Of a DNA stretch of 64,000 nucleotides, positions 16,448 to 25,943 are shown piece by piece (within the stretch, counting starts at the first letter, position 1; each line of letters starts with the position of its first letter). The DNA is from JAEXOD01 sp043805435 (GTDB taxonomy: Bacteria > Bacteroidota > Ignavibacteria > Ignavibacteriales > Melioribacteraceae). The translations under genes were made by a program, and so were the position numbers. The stretch spans positions 1 to 64,000 of the forward strand of contig JAZDHY010000067.1 in the NCBI GenBank assembly GCA_043805435.1, written 5' to 3'. The notes under the pieces are model-generated. The model did no database searches. It saw only the letters and a list, made by a program, of their open reading frames with translations, and had not been told where the DNA came from.

Positions 16448-17131
16448 ATGAAAACACCCCAAAACAAATTATATTTAGTATCAACCCCAATAGGCAATTA
16501 CGATGATATTACACTGCGGGCTTTAAAAGTATTGCAGGAAGTAGATTTTATCATATGCGAAGAATACAAAGAAGGTTCAAAACTTCTTAATTTTTTGCAA
16601 ATTAAAAAACCGTTAACATCGTTAAATGAACATAACGAAAAAGAATTAGCTTCGGAAGTAGCTTTGGAAATTATTAACGGTAAAAGTGCTGCATTAATTT
16701 CCGATTGCGGAACTCCGGTTTTTTCCGATCCGGGTTTGTTTTTAGTTGATTTTTGCATAAGCGCAAATATAAACATTGTACCTGTTCCGGGTGCAAGTTC
16801 ATTAATGCCCGCTTTAATCGGTTCGGGATTTGATATTAACAAATTTTATTTTTACGGGTGGTTATCACCTAAAAAAGATATTCGCCGTATGGAGTTAAAA
16901 AGAGTAAAAGGAATTAAAGAACTAATTGTACTTTTAGATACTCCTTACAGATTAATTTCTTTATTAAAGGACTGTGCCGATATTATGGGCGCAAACAAAC
17001 CCGCCGTGGTTGCTTACCAATTAACGCTGCCAAACGAAAAATATATGCGCGGTGGATTAGAAGATTTGTATAATAAAGCCTTAGCCGATAAACTTAAGGG
17101 TGAGTTTGTGCTTTTAATTAACAACAGATAA
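16448..17131 (+). CDS. RsmI-family (tetrapyrrole methylase fold) SAM methyltransferase
   Basis: 227 residues, shorter than the usual 275-290 of RsmI, which 2'-O-methylates C1402 of 16S rRNA. The N-terminus LYLVSTPIGNYDDITLRAL, SDCGTPVFSDPG (about 88-99), VPVPGASSLMPAL and the SGF-F-GWL-K block match the family. The usual EDTRHT motif after strand 2 is EEYKEGS here and the C-terminal RsmI domain is largely missing. It may be a divergent RsmI or a paralogue with another RNA target. No ribosome site is obvious before the ATG. The intervening upstream region is repeat-rich, so it is probably transcribed alone. Confidence 0.75.
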   Translation: MKTPQNKLYLVSTPIGNYDDITLRALKVLQEVDFIICEEYKEGSKLLNFLQIKKPLTSLNEHNEKELASEVALEIINGKSAALISDCGTPVFSDPGLFLVDFCISANINIVPVPGASSLMPALIGSGFDINKFYFYGWLSPKKDIRRMELKRVKGIKELIVLLDTPYRLISLLKDCADIMGANKPAVVAYQLTLPNEKYMRGGLEDLYNKALADKLKGEFVLLINNR

Positions 17132-17221
17132 TAATTTATTACCTTTTAGATATATCTTATACGTAGTCAATTATCTTAATTTTAGGCAAAAACTATACAT
17201 CTTTTACTGATATAAAAAGAA

Positions 17222-17884
17222 TTAATTATCAAAATAAAAAGAATAACCAACTTTTAGACTAAACTGATATCCATCAAGGTTTATATTTTCATTGAATTTG
17301 CGAAAGTCATAATTAATGCTGCCGCTTATATAAAAATTTTTCCCAAAACGGTTATCAATAATACTCCTAAATGGATGGAATACTAAACCGCCTTCAGCTC
17401 TGCAATATAAAACTCCTAAAATATCTTTAGTTTGTCTTCTGGCAGCAGTTTCAAAAAGCTGACCATCAATCATTATATCTTTCTGAAAATCAGGAAGTGA
17501 ACTTGTCTGTAACAAACAATACCCAAGTCCTCCGCCAATATAAGGATAAATATTCAAACTTTGAGCTAACGGATAATACTTTACCGAGGCCCATGTTTCA
17601 CTCATATTAATAGTTGGGAAAACAATCGTGTATGGCAAGTAAGCTGTTGCAAAGTTAATTTCCCCAAAATCTTTCTTAAAATCATCCGTTAACATGGATT
17701 CCGGGAATATACTTATTCCTACACTAAACCCGAAAGAACTGTTAACATCCCTCGAAATAGTAGCCTCGCCCGTAATTCCTTCACCTATTTTAGGATTACT
17801 ATTTGAACCTTGATAAATATTATTACCTATCGAACATCCTTCAATAATTATAACCGCTATTAAAACCAGTATTTTTTTAGACAT
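17222..17884 (-). CDS. Outer membrane beta-barrel-like lipoprotein, hypothetical
   Basis: 220 residues. A lipoprotein signal ends IIEGC, with C17 as the lipidated residue. The mature part alternates polar and hydrophobic residues with aromatic strand ends (FGFSVGISIF, YPYIGGGLGYCLL, FYISGSINYDF, FSLKVGYSFYF), like a small outer membrane barrel of about eight strands. No family can be named. It is flanked by its own upstream gap; the 340 bases up to 18226 contain only AT-rich sequence with no gene or clear repeat. Confidence 0.7.
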   Translation of the reverse strand: MSKKILVLIAVIIIEGCSIGNNIYQGSNSNPKIGEGITGEATISRDVNSSFGFSVGISIFPESMLTDDFKKDFGEINFATAYLPYTIVFPTINMSETWASVKYYPLAQSLNIYPYIGGGLGYCLLQTSSLPDFQKDIMIDGQLFETAARRQTKDILGVLYCRAEGGLVFHPFRSIIDNRFGKNFYISGSINYDFRKFNENINLDGYQFSLKVGYSFYFDN

Positions 17885-18226
17885 TAGCCAAACCCTTCCT
17901 TTTAATAATTATATAAACTAAAGTAATTTTTTTGGGTTATTAAATATAATAGCTTAGGAGAATATTTCAAATTTTATTTTAAAAATGTTATAGAAAAACC
18001 TGCTATTTATTTAATATTACGTATAAATATTGTCCAAATATTTTAATTTAAATAGAATTTGCTTTTAATATTCTGAGGTCTTGTGATTGTATTAAATAAA
18101 CACTGTTATTTGACTTAACGACTTATTTATTCCTATATTTCGGTAACATTATATTTTGATGTTATATGTTATATCTTTTATCTTTAAATTATTTTACGTA
18201 AATAAACCACTCAGTGGAAACATAAA

Positions 18227-18409
18227 TTATTTATATTCATTAACATCTGCCCTTCTTGCTGCAATTAATTTCAGCACTTTTTCTTTTTGTTTTTCGCTAA
18301 ACAAACCCCAGCCCGTAATTTCATCCATAGTTCTTAAGCAGCCCTTGCATAATTTGGTTTTAAAATTTAATTCGCAATTTTTTACACAGGGAGATTCTAT
18401 TTTTTCCAT
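18227..18409 (-). CDS. DUF1289-family small cysteine protein
   Basis: 60 residues from the ATG at 18409, which has an AAAAGG ribosome site; a longer frame from 18436 adds nine residues without one. Four cysteines in the pattern SPCVKNC...LCKGCLRT, followed by MDEITGWG, are the DUF1289 signature, probably a zinc or iron binding knuckle. The function of the family is unknown. It ends close to its downstream neighbour on the same strand but a 340-base gap argues against an operon. Confidence 0.8.
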   Translation of the reverse strand: MEKIESPCVKNCELNFKTKLCKGCLRTMDEITGWGLFSEKQKEKVLKLIAARRADVNEYK

Positions 18410-18486
18410 AATTACCTTTTTTAATCTGAACACCATTATACAAAAAATAGTTTAGATTGTAAGCAATTTCACACTAATACCAAAAT

Positions 18487-18539
18487 TTGACTTTAATATA
18501 TTTCTTATTTATATTGTTTTTAATATATATAAGAAATAT
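18487..18539 (+). promoter_or_regulatory. Promoter with overlapping palindrome for the AbiE operon
   Basis: TTGACT (18487-18492), a 17-base spacer and TATATT (18510-18515) form a good sigma-70-type promoter. A palindrome of 18-base arms (18498-18515 and 18522-18539, 17 of 18 pairs) covers the -10 and the start region and ends one base before the ATG at 18541. AbiEi antitoxins repress their own promoters through inverted repeats, so this is the expected operator. The untranslated leader would be very short. Confidence 0.65.
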
Positions 18540-18540
18540 T

Positions 18541-19158
18541 ATGAATTATATTAATTTTTATAACCAATTAAAAAGCTTTCCCGCATTTACATTAACCGAT
18601 ATTAACAAGTTAAGCGGTAAGGTTTATTACCCTCAGTTGTTTGAATGGCAAAAAAAAGGCTATATTAAACGAATAGCAAATAGTCTATTTGTTTTTGAGG
18701 ATACAAATTTAGATGAAATGAAGTTGTTTTATTTGGCTAACAGAATTTACGAACCCTCATACATTTCTCTTGAATCAGCTCTTTCATATTATGGATTTAT
18801 CCCGGAAGCTGTATATAATATAACGTCCGTATCAACAAAAAAAACAAACATTTTTAATAACCAAGGTATTGTTTTTTCTTACAAAACCATTAAATACAAT
18901 TTAAATTGGGGATACAATCTTGTTCCTTGGGAAAACACGATAATAAAAATGGCAGAACCCGAAAAGGCACTGCTTGATTATTTTTACCTTAATGCTAAAA
19001 TAAAAACATTAGATCATATTTATGGTTTAAGATTCAACAATTACTCTATAAATGAAAAGGTAAATTGGGAAAAACTTGCTAATTACCTTAGTTTATTTAA
19101 TAATAAAAGCTTGTCAAAGCGTATTAACTTGTTGAAGGAATGGCTAAAAAATGCTTAA
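18541..19158 (+). CDS. abiEi: AbiEi-type antitoxin and autoregulator
   Basis: 205 residues from the ATG at 18541; an upstream in-frame extension to 18487 would cover the promoter and is rejected. The N-terminal part (about 1-65) is a winged helix typical of AbiEi (TLTDINKLSG, then LFEWQKKGYIKRIANSLFVF). The following domain contains YISLESALSYYGFIPE and MAEPEKALLDYFYL, both hallmarks of the family. It is the antitoxin and repressor of a type IV toxin-antitoxin pair, often acting as phage defence. Its last eight bases overlap the toxin gene. It has no membrane or export signal. Confidence 0.85.
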   Translation: MNYINFYNQLKSFPAFTLTDINKLSGKVYYPQLFEWQKKGYIKRIANSLFVFEDTNLDEMKLFYLANRIYEPSYISLESALSYYGFIPEAVYNITSVSTKKTNIFNNQGIVFSYKTIKYNLNWGYNLVPWENTIIKMAEPEKALLDYFYLNAKIKTLDHIYGLRFNNYSINEKVNWEKLANYLSLFNNKSLSKRINLLKEWLKNA

Positions 19159-19942
19159 TATTTCCGAAATTGAAAAGTTTTACGATAACAATCAAAGATT
19201 ATTTAAAAGGAATATTCTTAGAGAATATCTGCAATATAAAATTTTACAAATTATTTTTAATTCGGAATATTCTTCAAAGTTATCGTTTATGGGCGGTACT
19301 TGTTTAAGAATCATTTTTGGAACTCATAGATTTTCGGAGGATTTGGATTTTGATAATTTTGGTCTTACCGTAAAAGAATTCACTTCCCTTTCGCAAATTG
19401 TTTTAAAGGCATTAATTAAAGAAGGTTATAGTGTAGAAATTAAAATTGTAAATAAAGGAGCATTCCGATGTTACATAAGAATTCCAAATCTACTCTTTGA
19501 TAATCAATTATCAGGATACAAAGAGGAAAAGATTCTTATTCAATTAGACACCGAAAATCAAAATTTTGTTTATGCTTCAGAAGCGTTTTTACTAAACAAA
19601 TTTGATATTTTTACAAAGATTTTTTATACACCAAAAGAAATATTACTTTCCCAAAAAATTTGGGCAATTATTAACCGAAAAACCCCAAAAGGCAGGGATT
19701 TTTATGATACTTTATATTTATTTAGTATAGCTGCTCCAAATTATAATTATTTAGAAAATAAAGCCGGAATTAAGAATTTATCAAACTTAAAAAACGAATT
19801 GCTTAAAAAAATAAAAACCATTAATTTTACACAACTTAAAGAAGACGTAAGTCCATTTTTGATGAATTCCACTGATTTAGAAAGAATTGGCTTTTTCCCG
19901 GAATATATAAATAATTTAGAAATATATGCCAAAACCGAATAA
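19151..19942 (+). CDS. abiEii: AbiEii-type nucleotidyltransferase toxin
   Basis: 263 residues. The nucleotidyltransferase motifs are GGTCLR (about 48-53) and HRFSEDLDFD (about 59-68), with the acidic pair that binds the metal. Later conserved parts are LLSQKIWAIINR and KGRDFYD (about 170-183). AbiEii toxins block growth by adding nucleotides to tRNA acceptor ends or a similar target; the antitoxin does not need to bind the toxin directly. It overlaps the antitoxin gene by eight bases. The pair is an accessory locus; no phage or integrase genes are next to it. Confidence 0.87.
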   Translation: MLNISEIEKFYDNNQRLFKRNILREYLQYKILQIIFNSEYSSKLSFMGGTCLRIIFGTHRFSEDLDFDNFGLTVKEFTSLSQIVLKALIKEGYSVEIKIVNKGAFRCYIRIPNLLFDNQLSGYKEEKILIQLDTENQNFVYASEAFLLNKFDIFTKIFYTPKEILLSQKIWAIINRKTPKGRDFYDTLYLFSIAAPNYNYLENKAGIKNLSNLKNELLKKIKTINFTQLKEDVSPFLMNSTDLERIGFFPEYINNLEIYAKTE

Positions 19943-20028
19943 ACCCGAATTTTGTATTAGCAACAAAAATTAATTGTTTTTCGTTTTTTGTAAAATCGCC
20001 TTTTACTTAAATCACGGTCCAATGTAAT

Positions 20029-22128
20029 TTATTTTTTATCCCCACTTAATTCATTAACTAAATCAGTTGCTTTATAAATCTTTTTTAGTGAATAAAACAA
20101 ACCTTTAGAATCAATACCTACTGCCCTATTGTTTATTGGCGAATAATAAAAATTTCCTGCCAAACTTTCGTAATTTCCGTCAAAGATTAGTCCAATTATT
20201 TCTTTATTTGTATTTATTGCGGCACTTCCCGAATTTCCCCCAACAATATCATGGGTTGAACAAAAATCCAGCGGAGTAGAATACTCAAAATCAGCCTCAA
20301 TATTTTGCCATTTAACAGGCAAACCCCACGGATATGTTTTTTGGCCAAACGAATAATATCTATCGTACATTCCGAAAAATGTTGTTTTACCCGGTGCAAT
20401 CGTTCCATTATATTCGTAACCTTTTATTACTCCGTCCGAAATCCTAAGCGTTGATGTAGCATCCGGTGAAAAGTTACTTCCGTAAACTTCAAAATACATT
20501 TCCCCAAGCAATCGGTTAAGATTTTCAATTGTTGAAATTAACTCGTTTACTTTAGGAAGCAGTTTTTCCATTTTTGTTTGATAAACCTTGCAAAAATTAA
20601 GCAGCGGATCATTTGAGTTTAATATTTCTTTGGGTTTTTTATTAATCATAGCCTCAAATTTGTCTTTAGAACTAAAACATGAATTATTTATTAATTCGGT
20701 TACAAAATTTTCAATCGAATAGGATCCCAAATTAAACAAGAAATTATTTTGCCCTAAATTGCCTTGCAAATAATCAATTATCGCCTCCAATAATTTTATT
20801 TGAAGAGTGCTGTCAAATTTTTTCGGCATCAAGTTTTGTTTTGTATTTGCAATATTACAATCAAAATAATCAGTTTCTCTTAAACTATCAGGCAATAATA
20901 ACTGATCGGTTAAATAGAGTACTTTTAACGAAACATCTAAGTATAAACTATTTGCCCTTTTTAAATTATTCAATGTCTCAAATTCATTACCAATAGATTC
21001 CAGTTCTGCAAATACAGTTTTTAAGGCATCAAAAACAAAACCATATTTATTGTTTAATTTATTATCGGAAGTAATTATTTTTTGTATGTTTTCTTCTGTT
21101 TTAATTTTTTCATTAAATAGTTGTTTGTCGTTTAATGCACTTAACATACCGTTATATGCTTTTTTTGAATTTCCCGTACCCATCAAATTATTAAGATATT
21201 TTGTTTCTCCTGCAGGATTGATATTATATAAATACTCGTAAACAGAATACGTTTTATTTAATATTAAACATCGTTTGGCAAATTGATAGTCCATCAAATA
21301 TTTTAGTTGATATGATGAAAACAATCTATCTGTATTCCCCGGTCTGCCAATTACAAAAGTTAATTCATTTTCTTCTGCTCCCGTTTTACTCCACTTAAAA
21401 TATTTTTCCGTTTTGCAAGAAACATTTAATGAATCATAAGCCCGTAAAAAAGCAAAGTCTAATTCATAACGGGGATAAGTAAAATTATCCCAATCCCACC
21501 CTGTGGATGCAATTTGAAATTCCGGCACCATTACCAGCCGTAAGTCGGTATATCTTTTATAACAATGTAAAACATACTTAGCACCACTATATAATGGAAT
21601 AATTTTACAAATTAAACCAAATTTTTTGTTATACTTTTGTTCAACCGAATCAACCCGTGTTTTAATTAGTTTATTCTGTTCATTATCATTCAACTCAACA
21701 ATATCGGGCGTAATTATTTCATCCGTTATATTTATAACATTTATTAATTGATCGACAAACATTCCGGGTATTACGCGTTCCAAATTATTCTCTTCTGCAT
21801 AAAAGCCGTCGGTTAAAAAATCTTCTCCGTCTTCTTGAATTTTTATAATTGCATCTCGTACACAATGATGGTTAGTCATAATTAATCCGTTTTCAGATAC
21901 AAACGATGCAGAACATCCATTCCCAAGCTGTAAAGCAGCCTGCATAACATCGTTATACCAGGCGGGTGATAAATGAACATCATATTGGTCGTTAATTTTT
22001 TCTATTGGTATATTATCAAACGACCACATCTTACCAAATTTAGTAGAATTTATGTAATCTATGTCTTGCGCAAAAATTTGCACTTCTAAAAAACAGATAA
22101 CAAATAAATAAATAATTTTCTTTTTCAT
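20029..22128 (-). CDS. S46-family dipeptidyl-peptidase, DPP7-like
   Basis: 699 residues, full length for the family. After a signal peptide (1-20, ending IFAQ) come the catalytic His region TNHHC (85-89), the Asp region around YELDFAFLRAY, and S633 in GGNSGSAA. The specificity position 18 residues after the Ser is Gly (G651, FDGN), which fits DPP7-like cleavage after hydrophobic residues, as opposed to Arg in the acid-specific DPP11. It releases dipeptides from oligopeptides in the periplasm. It starts 13 bases after the sugar-type permease gene and so is probably the last gene of that ABC operon. Metazoa lack this family; it is typical of asaccharolytic Bacteroidota. Confidence 0.92.
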   Translation of the reverse strand: MKKKIIYLFVICFLEVQIFAQDIDYINSTKFGKMWSFDNIPIEKINDQYDVHLSPAWYNDVMQAALQLGNGCSASFVSENGLIMTNHHCVRDAIIKIQEDGEDFLTDGFYAEENNLERVIPGMFVDQLINVINITDEIITPDIVELNDNEQNKLIKTRVDSVEQKYNKKFGLICKIIPLYSGAKYVLHCYKRYTDLRLVMVPEFQIASTGWDWDNFTYPRYELDFAFLRAYDSLNVSCKTEKYFKWSKTGAEENELTFVIGRPGNTDRLFSSYQLKYLMDYQFAKRCLILNKTYSVYEYLYNINPAGETKYLNNLMGTGNSKKAYNGMLSALNDKQLFNEKIKTEENIQKIITSDNKLNNKYGFVFDALKTVFAELESIGNEFETLNNLKRANSLYLDVSLKVLYLTDQLLLPDSLRETDYFDCNIANTKQNLMPKKFDSTLQIKLLEAIIDYLQGNLGQNNFLFNLGSYSIENFVTELINNSCFSSKDKFEAMINKKPKEILNSNDPLLNFCKVYQTKMEKLLPKVNELISTIENLNRLLGEMYFEVYGSNFSPDATSTLRISDGVIKGYEYNGTIAPGKTTFFGMYDRYYSFGQKTYPWGLPVKWQNIEADFEYSTPLDFCSTHDIVGGNSGSAAINTNKEIIGLIFDGNYESLAGNFYYSPINNRAVGIDSKGLFYSLKKIYKATDLVNELSGDKK

Positions 22129-22141
22129 AATAATCTCGTTT

Positions 22142-23404
22142 TTAACCTTTTAAGCCGGTTGTAGCAATTCCCGACATAATGTATCTTTGAAAAATAATAA
22201 ATATAACGGCAATAGGAAACATACTTAAAACTGCTCCGGTAAGTAATAAATGCCTGTTGTCTATGTAAGGAGACCTAAAATATTCCAGGCCTAAAGGAAC
22301 AGTTCTTAATTCAGGATTATCTAAAAATATTAATGGGCCCATAACATCCTGCCAGGTTGCCACAAATGTAAACAACCCAACAACAATTAAAACCGGAATA
22401 CAATTTGGTAAAATAATTTTATAAAACACTTGAAACGGATTACATCCATCTATTATGGCCGATTCATCAAGTTCTTTTGGTAAAGTTATCATATATTGCC
22501 TTATTAAAAAAACATTAAAAGCTCCGGCGGTAAAATGCGGTACTATTAACGGCAAAAATGTATCCAGCCAGCCAATTGATTTGTAAATGGAAAATAACGG
22601 TACTAATGTAACTTGTGCAGGAATCATTAAAGTTGCCAGTAGCAGAACAAATAATAAATCCCGTCCCTTAAAATTTAATCTGGCAAAACCGTAAGCTACA
22701 ATTGAAGCAGATAATATTTGACCAATTACCGCTAAAAAACTTATAAAAAAACTATTTTTTAAGTAAGTCAAAAATCCTATCGATTTTGTTCCGTAACTTG
22801 CCTCAGGCCCTTTTAATGTTTCTGTATAGTTTGCCAAACGTACCGAAAAATCTATTACCGGAGAATGTTTTTTATTTATAATAATTTCAAAATTATCAGT
22901 ATTTTTATCATCCTCTAAAGGCACAAACAACAATTCAAAATTTTTATTTTCTGTTTTTCTTATCATTTTTGCGGCAATAATAATTTTTTTATTATTTTCT
23001 TCAAGTTCATAAACAGGAACATTAGAAAATTGAATATTTTTAATAGAATCGGGACAATTAAAAACATTTATTAAATCATCATTAATCCATTTAACATATT
23101 GAGTAGGTTTAAAATTATCTAATAGCAAATAATATCCGCCATGTTTATTGCTTTGTATTATTACATCCTCAGTTTTATTTAATTTTAACCAAACAGCTTT
23201 ATTATAAATAAAAATGTTATTATTTGTGGTTATATTAAAGCTTGAAGTTCTATATTTACTTGGGTAAAATGAAGGCGGGTTCATACTTATTGATTCGCGC
23301 GATTTAAAAGAGGAACTAATTACCCAATAAAACGGGAACGCCAAAATTATTCCAACTAAAAATAAAGCCAGATAAATAAATAATTTTTGTGATTTATTAG
23401 ACAT
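22142..23404 (-). CDS. MalG-type ABC permease with an enlarged periplasmic loop
   Basis: 420 residues against about 280 for usual MalG-type permeases. Helix 1 (about 11-31) leads into SSSFKSRESISMNPP, the common family start, but then about 170 residues precede the second helix (about 213-235) where 50-60 are normal; this insert has strand-like segments and should be periplasmic. The coupling EAA loop reads ELDESAIIDGCNPFQVFYKIILP. The rest is standard. It abuts the binding-protein/permease fusion and pairs with it. No ATPase gene accompanies them, so a shared MsmX-like ATPase elsewhere is likely. Confidence 0.87.
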   Translation of the reverse strand: MSNKSQKLFIYLALFLVGIILAFPFYWVISSSFKSRESISMNPPSFYPSKYRTSSFNITTNNNIFIYNKAVWLKLNKTEDVIIQSNKHGGYYLLLDNFKPTQYVKWINDDLINVFNCPDSIKNIQFSNVPVYELEENNKKIIIAAKMIRKTENKNFELLFVPLEDDKNTDNFEIIINKKHSPVIDFSVRLANYTETLKGPEASYGTKSIGFLTYLKNSFFISFLAVIGQILSASIVAYGFARLNFKGRDLLFVLLLATLMIPAQVTLVPLFSIYKSIGWLDTFLPLIVPHFTAGAFNVFLIRQYMITLPKELDESAIIDGCNPFQVFYKIILPNCIPVLIVVGLFTFVATWQDVMGPLIFLDNPELRTVPLGLEYFRSPYIDNRHLLLTGAVLSMFPIAVIFIIFQRYIMSGIATTGLKG

Positions 23405-23405
23405 T

Positions 23406-25802
23406 TTAATTACTCTGATTTACAAATCGTTTAGATAATTTTAACTGTAATGAAGTCACTAAAAAAATAATACCAAAAAGAATTATAGCATAACAACAAG
23501 CCCTGCCCATTCTAAGGTTATTAAATGCTTCATCGTATATATTAACCGAATAAAATCTTAAAGCATCAGCCGGGTCGCCAATTGTTGCCGAACTATCCGT
23601 AAAAAACAAAGCCGGTGTAAATATCTGGAAGGCACCTATTGTTGTAATTACTACAATAAATAAAATTACCGGAGCCAACGACGGAATTGTTATATGGATA
23701 AACTTTTTTACAAACCCTGCTCCATCCATTTCTGCAGCTTCATACAAAGAAACAGGAATTTGTTTCATACCCGCATAATATACTATCATCGAACTTCCAA
23801 TCCAAAAAATATTCATTAATATAACTGTAAAAAAAGCATGGTTTTCATCAAGCCAATTTATTGGTGGCACCCCAATAAACGATATTAAATAGTTAATTAC
23901 TCCATACTCTTTATTAAAAATATTTGTCCATAACACTGCAATGGCTGCACCTGTAAATAAGGACGGAAAATAGAATAAAGACTTAAAAAAATTAACACCT
24001 CTAACTTTATTTGTTAACAATCCGGCTGTAAATAGTCCGCCTAATACTGTAATAGGAATCACAAATACTGCGTACGAAAAAGTTCTATTTATTCCAATTA
24101 AAAATTTTTTATCACTCCATAAATCAAAGTAATTCTGCAAGCCTATCCATTTGGGCGGATTAATTAAATTCCAATCTGTAAACGAAAAATAAAGTGCTGC
24201 TAATATTGGGCCTAATAAAAAAAGTATGAATCCCATAACCCAAGGCGAAATACTTAAAAAACCCGAAAGATTTGTTTTTCTATTTATTACTGCAACTTTA
24301 TCTTTGTTTTTATAAATATTTATAACATACATTATGGTCAAAAATATTAAAATAACAAACAAAATTAACGGGGCAACATATTTTACAAAATATGACGGAA
24401 TCTTTTCCTGTCCTTTATTAAAGGCGTCTTTATATTCCATTTCCAATTCGGGTAATTTATTTTTAATTGTAAGTTCAATAAATCCATTCATCTTTTTTAC
24501 AAAATCCAAATATTCTTTTGTGCGTATTACTCCATCAATTTTTTGCAGCTTATAAAACTCTTCATCGTAATATTTGTTTAAGACCGTTTCAAGTTTTAGC
24601 CGCCATTTTTCCTGTATAGGATTTAAGTAACTATTTGCGGTAATAATATTTGTTGCTGCTGTAGGTAGGTCATACAAAAACGCTTCGCAATATTTGGCAC
24701 CATAGTCGTTATTAATTAGTCCCTGCTTAGCAGAAATTAATGACGGAACTCCTCTTAAACGTTTTCCATAAATAATCTGCGGGTCGTAAGAAGCCAAATA
24801 TTTAATCAACCGCCATGCTTCATTAGGGTGTTTTGAACCCGAAAAAATTCCAACCGTATTAATATCCAAAGTTAAAGCCGGATATTTTGCAATTGGAAGT
24901 GGTGTAACACCGTAAGCTATACCATCTTTTTGCAAATTTCGCAGTACCCAAGGCCCATCTACTGCCATAACAAATTTATCGTTGTACAATAACGAACTAA
25001 CATTAAAATTCCCGGTTTTTATTGTTGCGTCTCCAAGGTGAACTCTATCGGCATATTGTAATTTATACACTTCAATCATACCCTTAAGTAAACTATCATT
25101 TCCTGCAATTGTGGTTTTAGTAGGATTTATTTGCCTGTCAAAAATATTTCCGCCAAACATTCTAAACATCGGTTCATCCCAGCCTAATCCTCCCACCATT
25201 CCATATTGCAAAAAAAAGCCGTCATTGTTTCTAATTGTCAGCTTTTTGGCTAAAGTTCTAAATTCTTCCCAAGTTAATGCTTTATTTACTTTTGGAAATT
25301 CACTCTCAGTAATTCCACTCTGCTGTAATTTGTCTTTTTTATAAATTAAAGCTCTGGTTGGAATATCTAACGGAAAAGTGTATTGAACCCCATCCCATAT
25401 ACAAGCATCAATTGCTATTTTGTGATAATCGGATAATTTAATTTCACTTTTTTTTATAAACTTATTTAACGGTAAAATTGCACCTCTTTTTACCCAAACA
25501 CCCATTACACCGGAATGAAGCATTACTACATCAGGGGCTAATCCGGCACCCGATTGTACTTGAAGTTTAGCCCAATATTGCCCCCAAGGATAAATAGATA
25601 CTTCAACTTTAATATTGGGATGTATTTGAACAAATTTTTGCAGTATTATTCGCGTGTATTCTACTTCTCCGGCTTCGCCATATTGGGAATATTTTATTAA
25701 TATTTTTTTCCCTTTATAAGATTTGTTTTCAATTATTTCACCGGCATTAATAAAAACGAAGGTATTAAATAAAAGAGTTATAACTAAACAAAATATTTTC
25801 AT
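23406..25802 (-). CDS. Extracellular solute-binding protein fused to a MalF-type ABC permease
   Basis: 798 residues. A signal or anchor segment (1-20) precedes a family 1 sugar-binding domain (about 25-450): the YGEAGEVEYTRIILQKF start, the SGAGLAPDVVMLHSG block and TFPLDIPTRALIY are typical. A membrane helix at about 467-493 leads to a cytoplasmic turn and a complete MalF-type permease (about 505-798) with the EAA loop SLYEAAEMDGAGFVKKF. Binding protein and permease are normally separate. The fusion tethers one receptor to each transporter. The next gene is the partner permease, one base away. The substrate is unknown, though the domain family suggests a sugar or oligosaccharide. Confidence 0.9.
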   Translation of the reverse strand: MKIFCLVITLLFNTFVFINAGEIIENKSYKGKKILIKYSQYGEAGEVEYTRIILQKFVQIHPNIKVEVSIYPWGQYWAKLQVQSGAGLAPDVVMLHSGVMGVWVKRGAILPLNKFIKKSEIKLSDYHKIAIDACIWDGVQYTFPLDIPTRALIYKKDKLQQSGITESEFPKVNKALTWEEFRTLAKKLTIRNNDGFFLQYGMVGGLGWDEPMFRMFGGNIFDRQINPTKTTIAGNDSLLKGMIEVYKLQYADRVHLGDATIKTGNFNVSSLLYNDKFVMAVDGPWVLRNLQKDGIAYGVTPLPIAKYPALTLDINTVGIFSGSKHPNEAWRLIKYLASYDPQIIYGKRLRGVPSLISAKQGLINNDYGAKYCEAFLYDLPTAATNIITANSYLNPIQEKWRLKLETVLNKYYDEEFYKLQKIDGVIRTKEYLDFVKKMNGFIELTIKNKLPELEMEYKDAFNKGQEKIPSYFVKYVAPLILFVILIFLTIMYVINIYKNKDKVAVINRKTNLSGFLSISPWVMGFILFLLGPILAALYFSFTDWNLINPPKWIGLQNYFDLWSDKKFLIGINRTFSYAVFVIPITVLGGLFTAGLLTNKVRGVNFFKSLFYFPSLFTGAAIAVLWTNIFNKEYGVINYLISFIGVPPINWLDENHAFFTVILMNIFWIGSSMIVYYAGMKQIPVSLYEAAEMDGAGFVKKFIHITIPSLAPVILFIVVITTIGAFQIFTPALFFTDSSATIGDPADALRFYSVNIYDEAFNNLRMGRACCYAIILFGIIFLVTSLQLKLSKRFVNQSN

Positions 25803-25943
25803 AAATATTCAATAATTTGGTAAAATGTCCATCTATTTTTATAAAGTTAAAAATACAAGAATCTTAATAAATAAAAAACTATTATTAAAGAACATTCAGT
25901 CTTTTAAAGTCAAATCCACAAACAATAAATCCTAAAATATAAT

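Noticed and set aside
18156..18455. A 99-codon plus-strand frame over the DUF1289 gene
   Set aside because: Antisense to a gene with a clear cysteine signature; no ribosome site.
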